A DNA stretch of 64,000 nt, taken from NCBI RefSeq assembly GCF_003265705.1, contig NW_020312859.1, positions 1,007,259 through 1,071,258 of the forward strand, read 5' to 3'. Source of the DNA: Callorhinus ursinus. Lineage: Eukaryota; Chordata; Mammalia; Carnivora; Otariidae. Numbering within the stretch: position 1 is the stretch's first letter; every line of letters begins with the position of its first letter. Below the pieces are notes generated by a model, which ran no database searches, had not been told where the DNA came from, and was given only the letters and a program-made list of their open reading frames with translations. A program made the position numbers and the translations under genes. Shown one piece after another: positions 12,401 through 24,400 of the stretch.

Positions 12401-15400
12401 CGAAATAAAATAAAACAGCGGAAGGCTATGGAAGGGACAGGAGTGGGTGCCATTTTATATAGATTGGCCAGGGATATGGGACCTCTAACAGAGTGACATC
12501 TGAGACCTAGAAGCTATGTGAGCACAGCAGGGAAGAACATTCCAGATAGGGAATAGTCTGTCCAAAGGCGAGCAGCACAAAGACAGAGAGGCTGGGGTGT
12601 GGGGGGCAAAGGGAAGTGTGGGAGGAGCTAAGGTAAGTTGTTAGGACCCCAGCTTTTCCTGCCAGTGAGATGGGGCATCAGTGGAAAGCTGGGAGCAAAG
12701 GAATGACATGATGTGACATCTGCTCTAAAAATGAACCCCAGCTGGAAGCTTTGGTCTGTGGCTGTGAGGTCCCGGGAGAAGCTTTGCAACCAGGCACACA
12801 GGCCAGCCGTGGAATGGGCTCTGCCGGGAGCTGAAGTCTCCCCAGTGTTGAAGCTGCTCAAACAGTGTCTGGGAATGCGTCCATCAGGGTGGGAGAATAA
12901 AAGAGAAAGGTTCTTTTGAAGAAAGTCAGATGGCATGACTTGTCAACTCCCTTATCCCAAGCCCTCTTAGTTTGAAGATGTAAACGATTCCAGTATTTCG
13001 AGATTCTGTTCCTAAGATTTTCTGAGAGGTGGGGAATCTAAGATTCCTCTGCAGTGCAGATGCATCCCATGCTCACTTAATCCACAGGAACGCTAGTGTT
13101 AAGCATTTGGCAAACAAACACAACAGAAGCATTTACTGTGCAACATGGCCCCAGGTGCTGGCCAACTTCTCTACCTGATAGTCAACCAAAGAAACAAGGA
13201 CTTCGTAGGAGGATGGGGGAAAGCTGGTCTTCCTGACAGCAGGTTTGCTATCACTTTTAATCAAAGTGATCTTCATAAGAAATTCTAAGTACACTCGTGT
13301 TTTACCTCTTGAGCCGATTTTAAAACCTTAATCCTCCACTATATTCTCAGGTTCTAAAATCTTTGGATTTTCCAAGTTGATGATAGAAGCCAATGATCCT
13401 CAGCCACGGGTGCATATTAGAGTCAGCCGGCAGGGTGAGAAAAATATGCCTGGGTCTCCGTTGCAGAGATTCTGATTCAGGAGATGTGGATGGGGGCCAG
13501 GCATCAGTATTCCCCCCCAGTTGACTGAAGCCCACTGCACGCATTTGGTGTCTTTTCATCTTTGAGCAAGGCCTGGCTGTGCCTTGTGTTTTTTGCTTAA
13601 GGACTGAAAAACCAGAAGCCAAGATGGTCCTGCTTGAGACGTGAGGACAATCTGGGTTTGGCCCCTTAGCGTCCTCAGTTAGAAGGAAGTGCCAGCAAAG
13701 AGCCAGTCGGCCAGGAGGACGAAGCTGGAGCACATCCCTGGGGTTGGACAGGAAAGATGTGGGCTCTGGGGCCTTCTGGGGCAGGTACCGGGTTAGGGGT
13801 TAGGGAGGAGGGGGGCAGAGAAGGGGGCAGGTGCTGGCAGCGGGTTTTCGGGCTGCCTGCCCACCCTGATGCGAGCAGGACTTTGTTCCAACTTGAAAAG
13901 AAATTAAGGAAAAAATACTGGAGGTATAAGTAAAAATATCAAATGTGAAGGAATTTGAGTCAATTACATGCAAATCACACACAACATTTGATTGCATGAG
14001 CTTGGACCTCCTGGTCTGGGAGGAGGGGATTTGAAATGAATGCCAAGTAATATGGGGCTCTGATTCTCTAGCCAGGAGCGTGGGGAGGTGGGGAAATGCC
14101 TGCCCTGAGTGTCCCCCTTGGCCTTTGCTCCCCAAATACATTTTATTACTTTACTCCGATTATGTAGGTACATTATAGAACATTCAGAAAATGTAGGGAA
14201 AAAACTTGAAATACCTTCGAGCCCACTGCTAATATTAAGCATACTCTAGTGTCTATATATAAACCTCGGTGTTCTAGCTAAGAAAGAGCTGCCTCTGTGT
14301 ATGCAGCATACATCGGCGTGGCTGAGCTTGGCTGGATCTCATCCCCCTACCCCGACTTCTTCCAGTTTCTTCCCACAGTGCGATGTGGTGAATTTCGGCT
14401 CCTGGTTCATTTTCGCCTTCCCTCTCATGGTGCTGTTCCTGTTGGTGGGCTGGCTGTGGATCTCCTTCCTGTACGGTGGAATGACCCTGAGGTACCCCTC
14501 ATGCTTACTTCGAGCTTTGAGCCCAACTGGAGTCCCGACTTCCTTCTCGTTGGGTAGAGAGTGGTCTTCTCAAGTTGAGTTTCCTCCTACGGAAACCGAG
14601 GATCATCCCTATAATCTCATGTTACCGTCTCATGCGGTGACTATAGTAGACCTCACCTCCCAGGGATGTGAGGGTTATGTGGTGTGACGCCCAGGCCCTC
14701 AGTTAATGTCACCCATCATCGGTAATCACGGATAGCACTGCCTTCTAAGTAAGACAAACACTCCTACCAGAGGAGAGGGACGTGCACTCTCTCCCATTTC
14801 ATGGGGCGCTGGTACAGGAGATAACTTGGGGTGGCATGAAGACAAGGTATTAAATAACATCGACTCATAGGGTGAGAAAAAGAATCCTTTTATCAACTCT
14901 CATAGAATGGAGCAAGTCTCCCTTGGGTGGAGGAGAAACCGTAATACTTCTCCAACATTCCCAAATCAGCTTTTTAAACAAAGAGCAAGCGTCAGTTCCA
15001 GAGACCTAAGCCAGCAACGGTGTCTAGCCAGAGTGTGATAATTGCTTTGCTTTTGTGTTTTCATTTTTATGATTTTTTCTTTATGGCAAGTGATTCTTGT
15101 TTTCCATTTGCGGGAGCGATATAGTTTTCTATTTACATACATTTCTTTAATTGAATTGATGAGTCTATTTGGAGGAAAATATTAAGCAAATATGAGCCAG
15201 GTGGTATGTGGATATGGGAACATTTTGAAGGTAGGTTACAAACGCCTGGAGTTGGGGACATCCTAACATAGGAGGGACAGCTCAGGGCTGGGGGTAGCAG
15301 GCATGTCATAGAGTTGTTCTCCGACTCCATCCCCTCACCTCTCTGGGCCTTAATTTGCTCATCTGTAAAATGACACCAGTAAAAGTTACTCTGGATTAAA

Positions 15401-18400
15401 GAGATGTGAAAATGTTTGAGACTAGAAAGGCTCCGATCATGATGTTCCTTGACTCACGTGCCTTCCAGAGCTCCTCAGAGGAGAAACTCAGGGTTCAAAG
15501 CCCGCGTTAGCCCAAAGAGGCAAGTCCTGACCTTGGACTCAGACGGACCCGAATTCTAATCACACTCCCATGTGATCTTGAGCAATTTGGTAACCTCCCT
15601 GAGGTTTAATGTCGTCACGTGTAGATTGGGGCTAAAAATCAGCTGCAGCTAAAGTAAAGGCTGAACAAGGCAGGGTGTGTAAACTGCCCAGGACCATGCT
15701 GGAGATAGAGCCTATTTTTCCAGTCGACCTGTTTCAATCTAATAGGTATCTGCAGAACTCGGCCACGAGAGGATGGAGGAAATGCAGGTAGAGGGAATTT
15801 CAGTGACAGACGTGTTTCTGGGTAACAGAGAAGTTTCAGGCCAATGCCATGGCACCATCTTCACTCAGCAAATGTCCTCTGAGCACCCACTGTGTGCCTG
15901 CCACTGTTACAGGTACTGAGCACATAGCAGAGGGCAAGGCGGAGACCCTCCCTGCCCTTGCAGAGCTTACACTCAAGGTGGGGAAGACAGACAGGGAGCA
16001 GCCAAGTGCAGCAGGAATGCCAGTCGTAAGTGCTGTGAAGGAAAAGACTGTGAGATACAATGCTGTGCCCTGGAGGGCTCCCACCTAAATGGGAGGTCGG
16101 GAAAGCTTCCTTGGGGAAGGGACTTTTGAACTGGGATCTGAAGAATGCATAGACCTCACTCAGTAAAGGGAGGGGAGGAATGGGCACGATGAAGAGCATT
16201 CTAAGCAGCTAGAACAGTAAGTGCAAAGGTCCTGAGGCTGGAGGTAGCAAGGGATGTTCTGGAACTGAAAGGTTAAAGTGACTGAGTTCAGGGGATAAGG
16301 GAAATTTGTGGGAGATGAGGCCAGGGAATGAGGCAGGAGTTTTCACCTGGGAATGATTTTGTCCCAGGGGACGTTTAGCAATATCTTTAGACATTTTGTT
16401 TGTCACAACTGAGGAATTACTACCAGAACCTAGTGAGTAGAGGCCAGGGATGCTTCTAAACATTCTGCAATACACAAGTCAGCCTCCTCCTGCAGCAGGG
16501 AATTGATCCCACCCCACAACAGAAAAAGATCCTGCCCCAATATGTTAATAGTTCCAATGTTGAGAAACTCTGGGCTAGATCATTGAGGGTCTTGGGGGAG
16601 TTTGATCTTCATACAAAAGAGCCATTGTGAGGATTTTTTTAAAAATATATTCATTTGTGGGCACCTGGGTGGCTCAGTCGTTAAGCGTCTGCCTTCGGCT
16701 CAGGTCATGATCCCAGGGTCCTGGGATCGAGCCCGGCATCGGGCTCCCCACTCAGCGGGGAGCCTGCTTCTCCCTCTCCCACTCCCCCTGCTTGTGTTCC
16801 CTCTCTCGCTGTGTCTCTCTCTGTCAAATAAATTAAAAAATCTTTAAAAAAAATATATATATATATATAGTCATTTGTTGTTGTTTTAATTTGGATAAAC
16901 AACACATACACATGGTTCAAAAATCAAAACAATGCAAAGAGGTATGCAGTGAGAATTGTTCTTCCCAACCATGCCTTCATTCACCCATTCACCCAATAAT
17001 TCCCCCCAAAACAGGTTTCCTGAGTAATCTTCCAGGGTTTCCTTAAACAAATACAGGCAGATATAGTATATTTTCTGGTGACTAGTCTCCCTGACAGATA
17101 TGATTTTGTATATTCACGGGTATTTTTGTAAGGTAAATTTCCATAGGTGAGATTTTGGAGTCAGAGGCTAAACACCTTTTCCTTTTAATAGATTATCAAG
17201 TCATTCTCCATAGGACTCGTACGAATTTGTTCTCCCATTTATAATGTATGAGAGTGTCTGCTTCCCTGCAGCAGTGGATTTTTGCCAATCTGATAAGAGA
17301 AAAATAATTTGCATTCATTTTAAGAGCTTTTGGAGCAACTTTTCATATTGAGGGCAACATGAAGAACTTTCCTATCTTCATAAAAACCACGGGTATTTTC
17401 TTTCTTGTGGCTTGTTAAACTGTGTTTCTATTCTTTGTACATTTTTCAAATGGACTATTGATCTTGGTCTTATTGATTTCTAGTACTCTTTATATATTGA
17501 AAGATTAGTGTTTACTCTTAATCCTTCTCATGTGGCTTCTGAATTTTCAATTATAGTTAGATTTTCCTATTAAGGGAGTTGTAAAAAAGATAATCTCATG
17601 TTTTTATCTAGGTTTTCTTTTTTCTCATCTGTTTGTTTGTTTTTACACTGAAATCTTTTACCTGTTTGGAGTTTGTCCTTAGGATGCAATGTGAGGTTTG
17701 GATCCAACTTCACTTTTTGTTCCAGATGGCCACCCAGCTGTCCAGTGATATTTATGGACACACAAAAGTTTTTAAATTTGACAAAGTCCGATTTCTCTCT
17801 CTTTGGTTGCTTGAGTTTTTGGTGTTATATCTTAAGAGATAGTTGCCTAACGCAAGGCCAGAAAAATTTACCCCTATGTTTTCTTCTAAGAATTTTATAC
17901 ATCTAGCCCTTATATTTAGGTCTGACCCATTTTTTTTAAAGATTTTATTTATTTATTTGAGAGAGAGGATGAGATAGAGACAGCACGAGAAGGGGGAGGG
18001 TCAGAGGGAGAAGCAGGCTCTCCGCTGAGCAGGGAGCCCAATGCGGGACTCGATCCCGGGACTCCAGGATCATGACCTGAGCCGAAGGCAGTTGCTTAAC
18101 CAACTGAGCCACCCCGGCGACCTAGGTCTGACCCGTTCTTGAGTTAAATTTTTTTATATGGTTTGAGGTAGGGGTCCACGTTCATTCTTTTGCATGTAGC
18201 TATCCAGTTGTCCTAGCATCATATGTTAAAAGGCTATTCTTTCCCCACTGAATGGTCTTGGTATCCTTGCCAAAACCCAGTTGAGCATGGAAGTATGGGT
18301 TATTTCTGGACTCCCAACTCCCAACTCCATCCCATTGATCTACATGTTCAACACGACTGACTGAATAGCTCTTTTTCTACACCAGCTTGATCATAGACTA

Positions 18401-21400
18401 AATCCCCAGTCTATTTCTGGACTTCCTATTTTGTTCCATTAATTTATTCAGGTGCCTGTTTGACCCCTAAAGAATTGTAAGCCTGGGAGTCTTATGATCA
18501 GACTCACATTTTTAAAAGACCACCAAAGCTATAGGTGGGGGAGAACAGATTTTCAGAAGGGAACACAGGCAGGCAGGCTACTCAGCAGACTGTTGCAGTC
18601 TCCAGAATAGAGATAATGAGGCTTGGCCCGCGGGGGGGGGGGGGGGGGGGGGGGGGGGGAGAGTTGAGGAGTTAGTCGTACTTGCGGTGGCCACTCCTCA
18701 CCTCCCTCCTCTGTTTCAGGGGCTGGAAGAAGAAGAAATCTGAGATCAAAACTGATGCAGAAGACAGGGCTCGCGCCGTGATTCGGGAGGAATTCCAGAA
18801 CCTGGGGCCCATCAAGTGCGTGGTACTACGGGGGTTCCTGGGGTGGGGAGAGAGCCCAGCATAGACTTTCAGGAAACCTACCTCCTAGCCTGACCTCTGG
18901 ACCCCTGCAGGCTGAGTTCCGGGGGAATTTCAGGACGATGGCCTAGAAGCCCGGAGATGGAGGGTAGGGGGGTGGCTTATACAGTCAGCCTCTTGCCCTG
19001 GTGCTGGGGTAAATACCCTGAGGACCAGGAAGCCCCTCAGGGTGCAGTTGCAGTGGGGACCTCCTGCCCTTCCAGCTAATGCACTCTTTCCCTCCTGGCG
19101 CATGGGATACCCAACACTCCCTCGGGCAGCTTCCGGGACCTTTTTCAACGCACAGTTCCCATTCGGGGAAAATACCTAGGAGTCAGGAGGTCTGCACCCA
19201 GGAGCTGGCTCTGCCACTAACTCCTACGTAGCCAAGGGCAAAGCACTTACCCTCTCTGGGCTCTGCTCCAGTCTGTGGAATGGGCACATTGGGTAGATAT
19301 TTACTCCAACATTTGGGGACTCTGTGTGTCTGCCCCTCTCCCTGTCTGTCTGCCCCCTTGGTGCATCCGTCTTCCTCTGCATGTATGACTGTCCCTCTCT
19401 CTCTTACCTACCTCTGTTTCTAGCTGTTTCCTTTTTTTTCTGCTTTTCTGACTCCGCCTCTGCTTTGCTTTTTCTTTCTCTCTGGTGATTCTCCTTAGGA
19501 CCTTGGGGAATTCCCAGTGGGCATGATATAAATAACTTGGGGGGAAGGTGGTGCCTGAATGCTCCGGAAGGATCCTGGGGGAGTGTGGGGGCCCCTGGAC
19601 AGGAATCCCTTACACCCCAAGATACCCTTCCCCTCACTCCGAGGAGTGGATTACTTCTCGCAGCTTCTCATAGGCAGGGCCCCGGGCCGGGTGACAGCCA
19701 GCGGGCACCCGCCCCAGGCCTTCTCACGCTGCGGTCCACCCAAAGCCCACCATCAGCATGGCGCCTGCCTATCTGTGCCACAGGTTTGCCGAACAGGCCG
19801 TGTTCACCCTTTTCTGCATGTTCGCCATCCTCCTCTTCTCCCGGGATCCGAAGTTCATCCCTGGCTGGGCCAGCCTCTTCACCCCTGGGTGAGACTCGGG
19901 GGACGCGGGGGTGGAGCCCCACAGGGAAGATTCTGGGATGGGCCACCTGGAGCTGGAGAGGCAGCGCACCTGGAGGGGCCGGGCTAGGTGTACACCCTTG
20001 GTCTCGTGTGACTATAAACAGCTCCTTCCTTTACACTCAAAAAAGCTTAGGTTCAGATGATAGAACATTTTGGGTTCTCATGTGTTAGGAGCTTTGCCTT
20101 TGGAATCAGGCAAAACTAGGTTCAAACGTCAGCTCTGCCCCTTGTAAATGGTGGTGCAACCCTGAGCACATCATTCATTCATTCATGCACTCATTAGTTT
20201 GTTCGTTCGATCGGTCAACATCTATCGAGCGCCTCTTATGTGCTCCACATTGTGCTAGATGCTGGGGACGCAGACCAAAGCAAGTAGCTCGACAACAAAA
20301 CCCTGCAGATTGTAATGAGTGCAAAGAAAGAAAGCGCGAGGGGGCTATATTATGAAAGAACGGGCGGGGGCATTGACTTTGGGTGGTTCTGGGAGGAAGT
20401 AAAGATCGGAAGAGGAGCGATGAGCACTGGAGAGCTGCTGGGAAGGTCTACTGAGAGCCACAGGCAGGACCTTACTTTAGCACATTTGGCAAATTGAAAG
20501 AAGCCCAGTGTGACCAGGGAGGCCCGGCAGGAAGGGAGAAAAGTCAGCACGACATGGCTGAAAGGGTAGGCGAGAGCCAGATCCTGGAGAGTCTTGTTGG
20601 ACACATAAAACATTTGTGTCTTTTCCATGTGGGAGGCTCTGTGCCTCTGTTTTCTCATCTATGAAATGGTATTGTCATAGTACCGTTCTCACTGGATTGT
20701 TCCAAGGATCAGTGAGTTAGTTCATGTCAAGTGATTAGAAGGGCATGTGGAAAGAACTCAGGAAAGTATTAGCTCTACTTATTAGGGGATGGATAGGCGG
20801 AAACAGGTAGGAGCTCTAACACCATCTAGATGAGCCCCTGTCTTCTAGGACAGGGCCGGCAAACTAAGGCTCCTGGGCCAAATCTGTCCCCAGCACTTGT
20901 TTTTGAATGGCTTTTACCTTTTTAAATGGCTAAAAAATCAAAAGACAAATAATATTTGTGACACATGAAAATTATATGAAATTCAAAGGTCCGTGTCTAC
21001 AAATAGTTTCATGGAACTCAGCCACACCTATTCACTTATGTATCGTCCTCAGCTGCTTTCATACTGCAACATCAAAGATGAGTCGGGACAGAGACCATAT
21101 GGCCAGCAAAGTCAAGAGTGTTTACTATGTGACCCTTTACAGAAGACACTCACTGAGCTTTGGTCTAGGGGAAAGGCCTCGCTGGCGTGTGTCCAAGTGG
21201 TAACATTGGATAGGCAGCCGTCAAGATCTGTTTGAAAGTTAGAAATGATAGTACCTGCCACCTGGTAGGATTTGGGGCCACGAGGGTTGGAGCACCAGCG
21301 TGGCTGGTGGTTAGTTGGAGAAGAACATTCCTTAGGAGGCTGGGTTGTGGGTGGCTTATCAACAATTCGAATTTGGACTTGGGTTAGACTTGTCAAGTCA

Positions 21401-24400
21401 AATATGTCTTTCAAATCCTGCAAGGGAGAGTGTAGAAGACTCTGAGGACCCCAAACATGTGGGAGCTGAAATGGAAGAGGGTAGAGGAGAGAAATGGAAG
21501 AAGCAGGCTGTGAGGTAGGCAGAAAACCAGGAGCAACAAACAAGCAAAGGCCAAGGTTGGGGAGCATTTTAAGAAAGAGCAAGTAGGCAACCATGTCAAA
21601 TTCTGGTGTGTCAAAACATGATTAGATAGGAAATATGTCCTCTAGCTTCAGTGAGATCTGATGATTTCCATCAGCACCATCCGGTAGAAATACAACGTGA
21701 GATACACGCGTAATTTCCAAGTTGTAGTGGCCACATTTAAAAAGTCAAAAGAAACAATGAAATTAATTTTAGTAATATATTTCATTTAACCCAGTATATT
21801 ATTTTAACATGTAATCGATATGAAAATTATTGAGATATTTTACTTTTGTTCATACTCAATCTTCAAAGTCTGGTGTGCATTTTATAAGGCAGCACACCTA
21901 GGTTTGGTATTGCCAGAATTCAAGTGTCCACTAGCTATGTGTGGCTGGTGGCTGCCATATTGGATAGAGCAGCTCTATACTCTCGGAGTGTAGTGACTCT
22001 CCGAGCCTCAAATGCCCCGTGGTAAAATGGGTGATATAAGGTTCTGATCTCATGCGGGTTATTATGAGGAAGAAGCAATGTCATTTCATGGAGCCAAGAA
22101 GAGTGGCTCTTACTACCATTGTCTTATTTTTCCAAAATGTAGATGCTTTGTCATTTTTTTTAGATGAAAAGTGGGTGTTGCAAACATTCCAACAATACAA
22201 AGACAGTGAAAATCACCTAGAAACTCAGTCTCCAATTCTGATACACATCTTTCCTGACTTAAAAATGCCTATCCAGGAACTGTTCTATCTTAATCCCATG
22301 GGGGTTACAAGAATATACATTAGCCAAAATGTAAACTATATCCTTTAAATGGGTGCATTTTATTGCATGTTAATTATATTTCGATAGATCTAACTGTAAA
22401 AATACATGTAAACTAGCTAAAAAGAAACCTATCTAAACAGAAGATTTTTTAACAGAAATGTGATCACAGTGGACATATTATTTGTGATCTGCTTTTTCCT
22501 TTTTTGTTTAATTATAAAAGTTATATATACTCATTATAAAAAACTTCAAATAATGCTGAATTTACCTTTGGTAAATGAAGAGATTGTCCAATTAAAAGTC
22601 TGGTGTCTAACAGATCTGATATACACAGGCATGCCTAATAATACATACACACGGACATATATATGTGTATACATGTTACAAAAAATTAGAAAGTACAATA
22701 ATATAATCACGGGCAACTTACTATTTCTGACCTACTTCATTCTTTTTACACCCTCCATAGTATTCTACAGAATGATAGCACCTTAATCTATTTAATCAAT
22801 TCCTTTTGGATTGTGTCTCATACTGCGAATAAAAACTTCTCTTTTGATTTACAAAATATCTTGGTCGCACTTCTATGTCAATGCATAAACATTGATGTTA
22901 TCTTTTATCTTTAAAAAACAGATGCAGGGTATTTCATTATAGATATACTATTATATATACATTTATAATATACATATTTATTACATATAATATACATATT
23001 ACATGTACATGTAATATACATATATTTATATATACATATATATCATATACACAAGTTATTTACACATGTCTGTACTAAAAATCTTCCATTTTTTTTCCCT
23101 CTTATCCATATTGAACATCCCTATACATAATCTGTGTACAAGAGCCCAGTTTTCCTGATAACTTCCTAGAAGTACGATAACTGGATCAAGGGGCATGCAC
23201 ATGTGAAGGATTAAAACATGTTGTCAGCTGCCCTCCAGAAGGTTAAACCAGTTTCTTTTCACACTGCCTGTGTGTTTTCCAACGTCCCCATTAGGTACTA
23301 TCATCACCCTTTCAAGTTTTGCCTGTTAGCTGATGAATGACACTCCATTAGCGTGGGGTTTCTATTTCTCTAATACAGTGATATTAACCATCTTTTCCAG
23401 GTTCTTGGCCATTTGAATACTCTTCTTCCCAAATGAGTGGGATCAAAGGGCTTTTGTGGACATTTGGCTCTATGCTTCATTGAGCTGGGAGCCAGGCAAA
23501 TCTGGGTTCAGTGCCCATCTCCTGCATGGACCATAGCCTGGCCTTGAGCAAGTTGCTTCTGCTCGCTGAGCCTCAGATTCCTCATCTGAGATGGAAGCTG
23601 CCTGCCCCAGAGGGCTGTTTCTCAGATTTCTGTGAGCTTAACGCCTCCACAAGACACACAGTGGATCCTTGAAAGGCAGTAATTAGATTGTGAGGGGCTG
23701 TGAGGCTGCTTCCATCTGCTTTCTGCTGGTGCGAATGGGCTGCATCTCTGAGTAGTAAGCTGCCCGCCCCAGGAGGAAAGCAAGCAGAAGCTGAACAAAT
23801 GCATACAAGCCCTTAGAGAAGCCCTGGTTCTGGTGATTCGCGGGAGTTCCACAGATCCCATATTTGATGGTGCTCAGATTCTTCCCTCCTCTTTGGTCAA
23901 GTCTGTCTTCCTAGGAGGATAAGCGTTTGTCTCCTGTGGCCTCAAAGGCCCCAGGGAGCCATGAGCAGAGAGAGGGCTTCAGCATCCCGGGCAGTTGCAT
24001 CCACGCTGAGTGCAGGCAGGACGGTATCCAGTGGCCTCCAACAATAACCCCCTTCACAGCAAGCGCCTAATTCCCTCCCACAAATCCTCATTTGCAAATC
24101 CGCCAAACTGGCGGGCCTGCTGCGATGCCCAGGGTCACATGCTTTGGGGCCTTGTCATTGTAGGTTTCTTTCTGATGCTGTCACCGGAGTGGCCATTGTC
24201 ACCATCTTGTTCTTCTTCCCATCCCAAAGGCCCTCTTTCAAGTGGTGGTTTGACTTTAAAGGTAAGGTGTCAGGGCTGGGGTCTCAGTGGGCTCAGTGAG
24301 GCTGTGACTCGGAGCGTGGTAATCATGGCCTCGAGGCAGGGCCCACGCCTGGGACCTGAACCCCACTGTACCAACCGTGTGGTCCCGCTTCTTCCCTTTT

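Larger units (their letters stand above)
12169..14365 (+). other. SLC13A3: SLC13A3 intron 5
   Basis: 2.2 kb. An antisense L2 starts about 75 bases after the exon 5 donor (12245-12720). A MER5-like DNA element lies at 13380-13545, and a telomere-like G-rich motif at 13790-13815. Other parts are unassigned. Confidence 0.75.
14492..18719 (+). other. SLC13A3: SLC13A3 intron 6
   Basis: 4.2 kb. Holds a MIR fragment (15340-15420), an antisense L2 (15845-16330), MER20 (16345-16575), a + can-SINE (16659-16865), antisense L1 pieces (about 16950-18480) broken by a minus can-SINE (17929-18122), and the 28-G run just before exon 7. 14,500-15,300 holds nothing recognised. Confidence 0.75.
19889..24163 (+). 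other. SLC13A3: SLC13A3 intron 8
   Basis: 4.3 kb. MIR pieces (20095-20170, 20640-20780, 23480-23660), antisense L2 (20185-20600), a hAT-type element (20855-21170), an AT-rich hAT/MER element (21670-21985), an antisense L1M fragment (22440-23430) and a TA-rich palindromic tract (22930-23050). Confidence 0.75.

Noticed and set aside
11756..12453. Minus-strand frames of 197 and 120 codons over SLC13A3 exon 5
   Set aside because: Antisense shadow of exon 5 and the adjacent L2. Translation is low-complexity and unlike any family.
14366..14378. Tandem acceptor in exon 6 as an alternative splice site
   Set aside because: Use of the inner AG would remove 13 bases and shift the frame. The skipped residues belong to the known protein.
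16659..16865. tRNA-like heads of the can-SINEs as tRNA genes
   Set aside because: The heads derive from a tRNA but lack a full cloverleaf and are followed by the SINE body and A-rich tail in every case.
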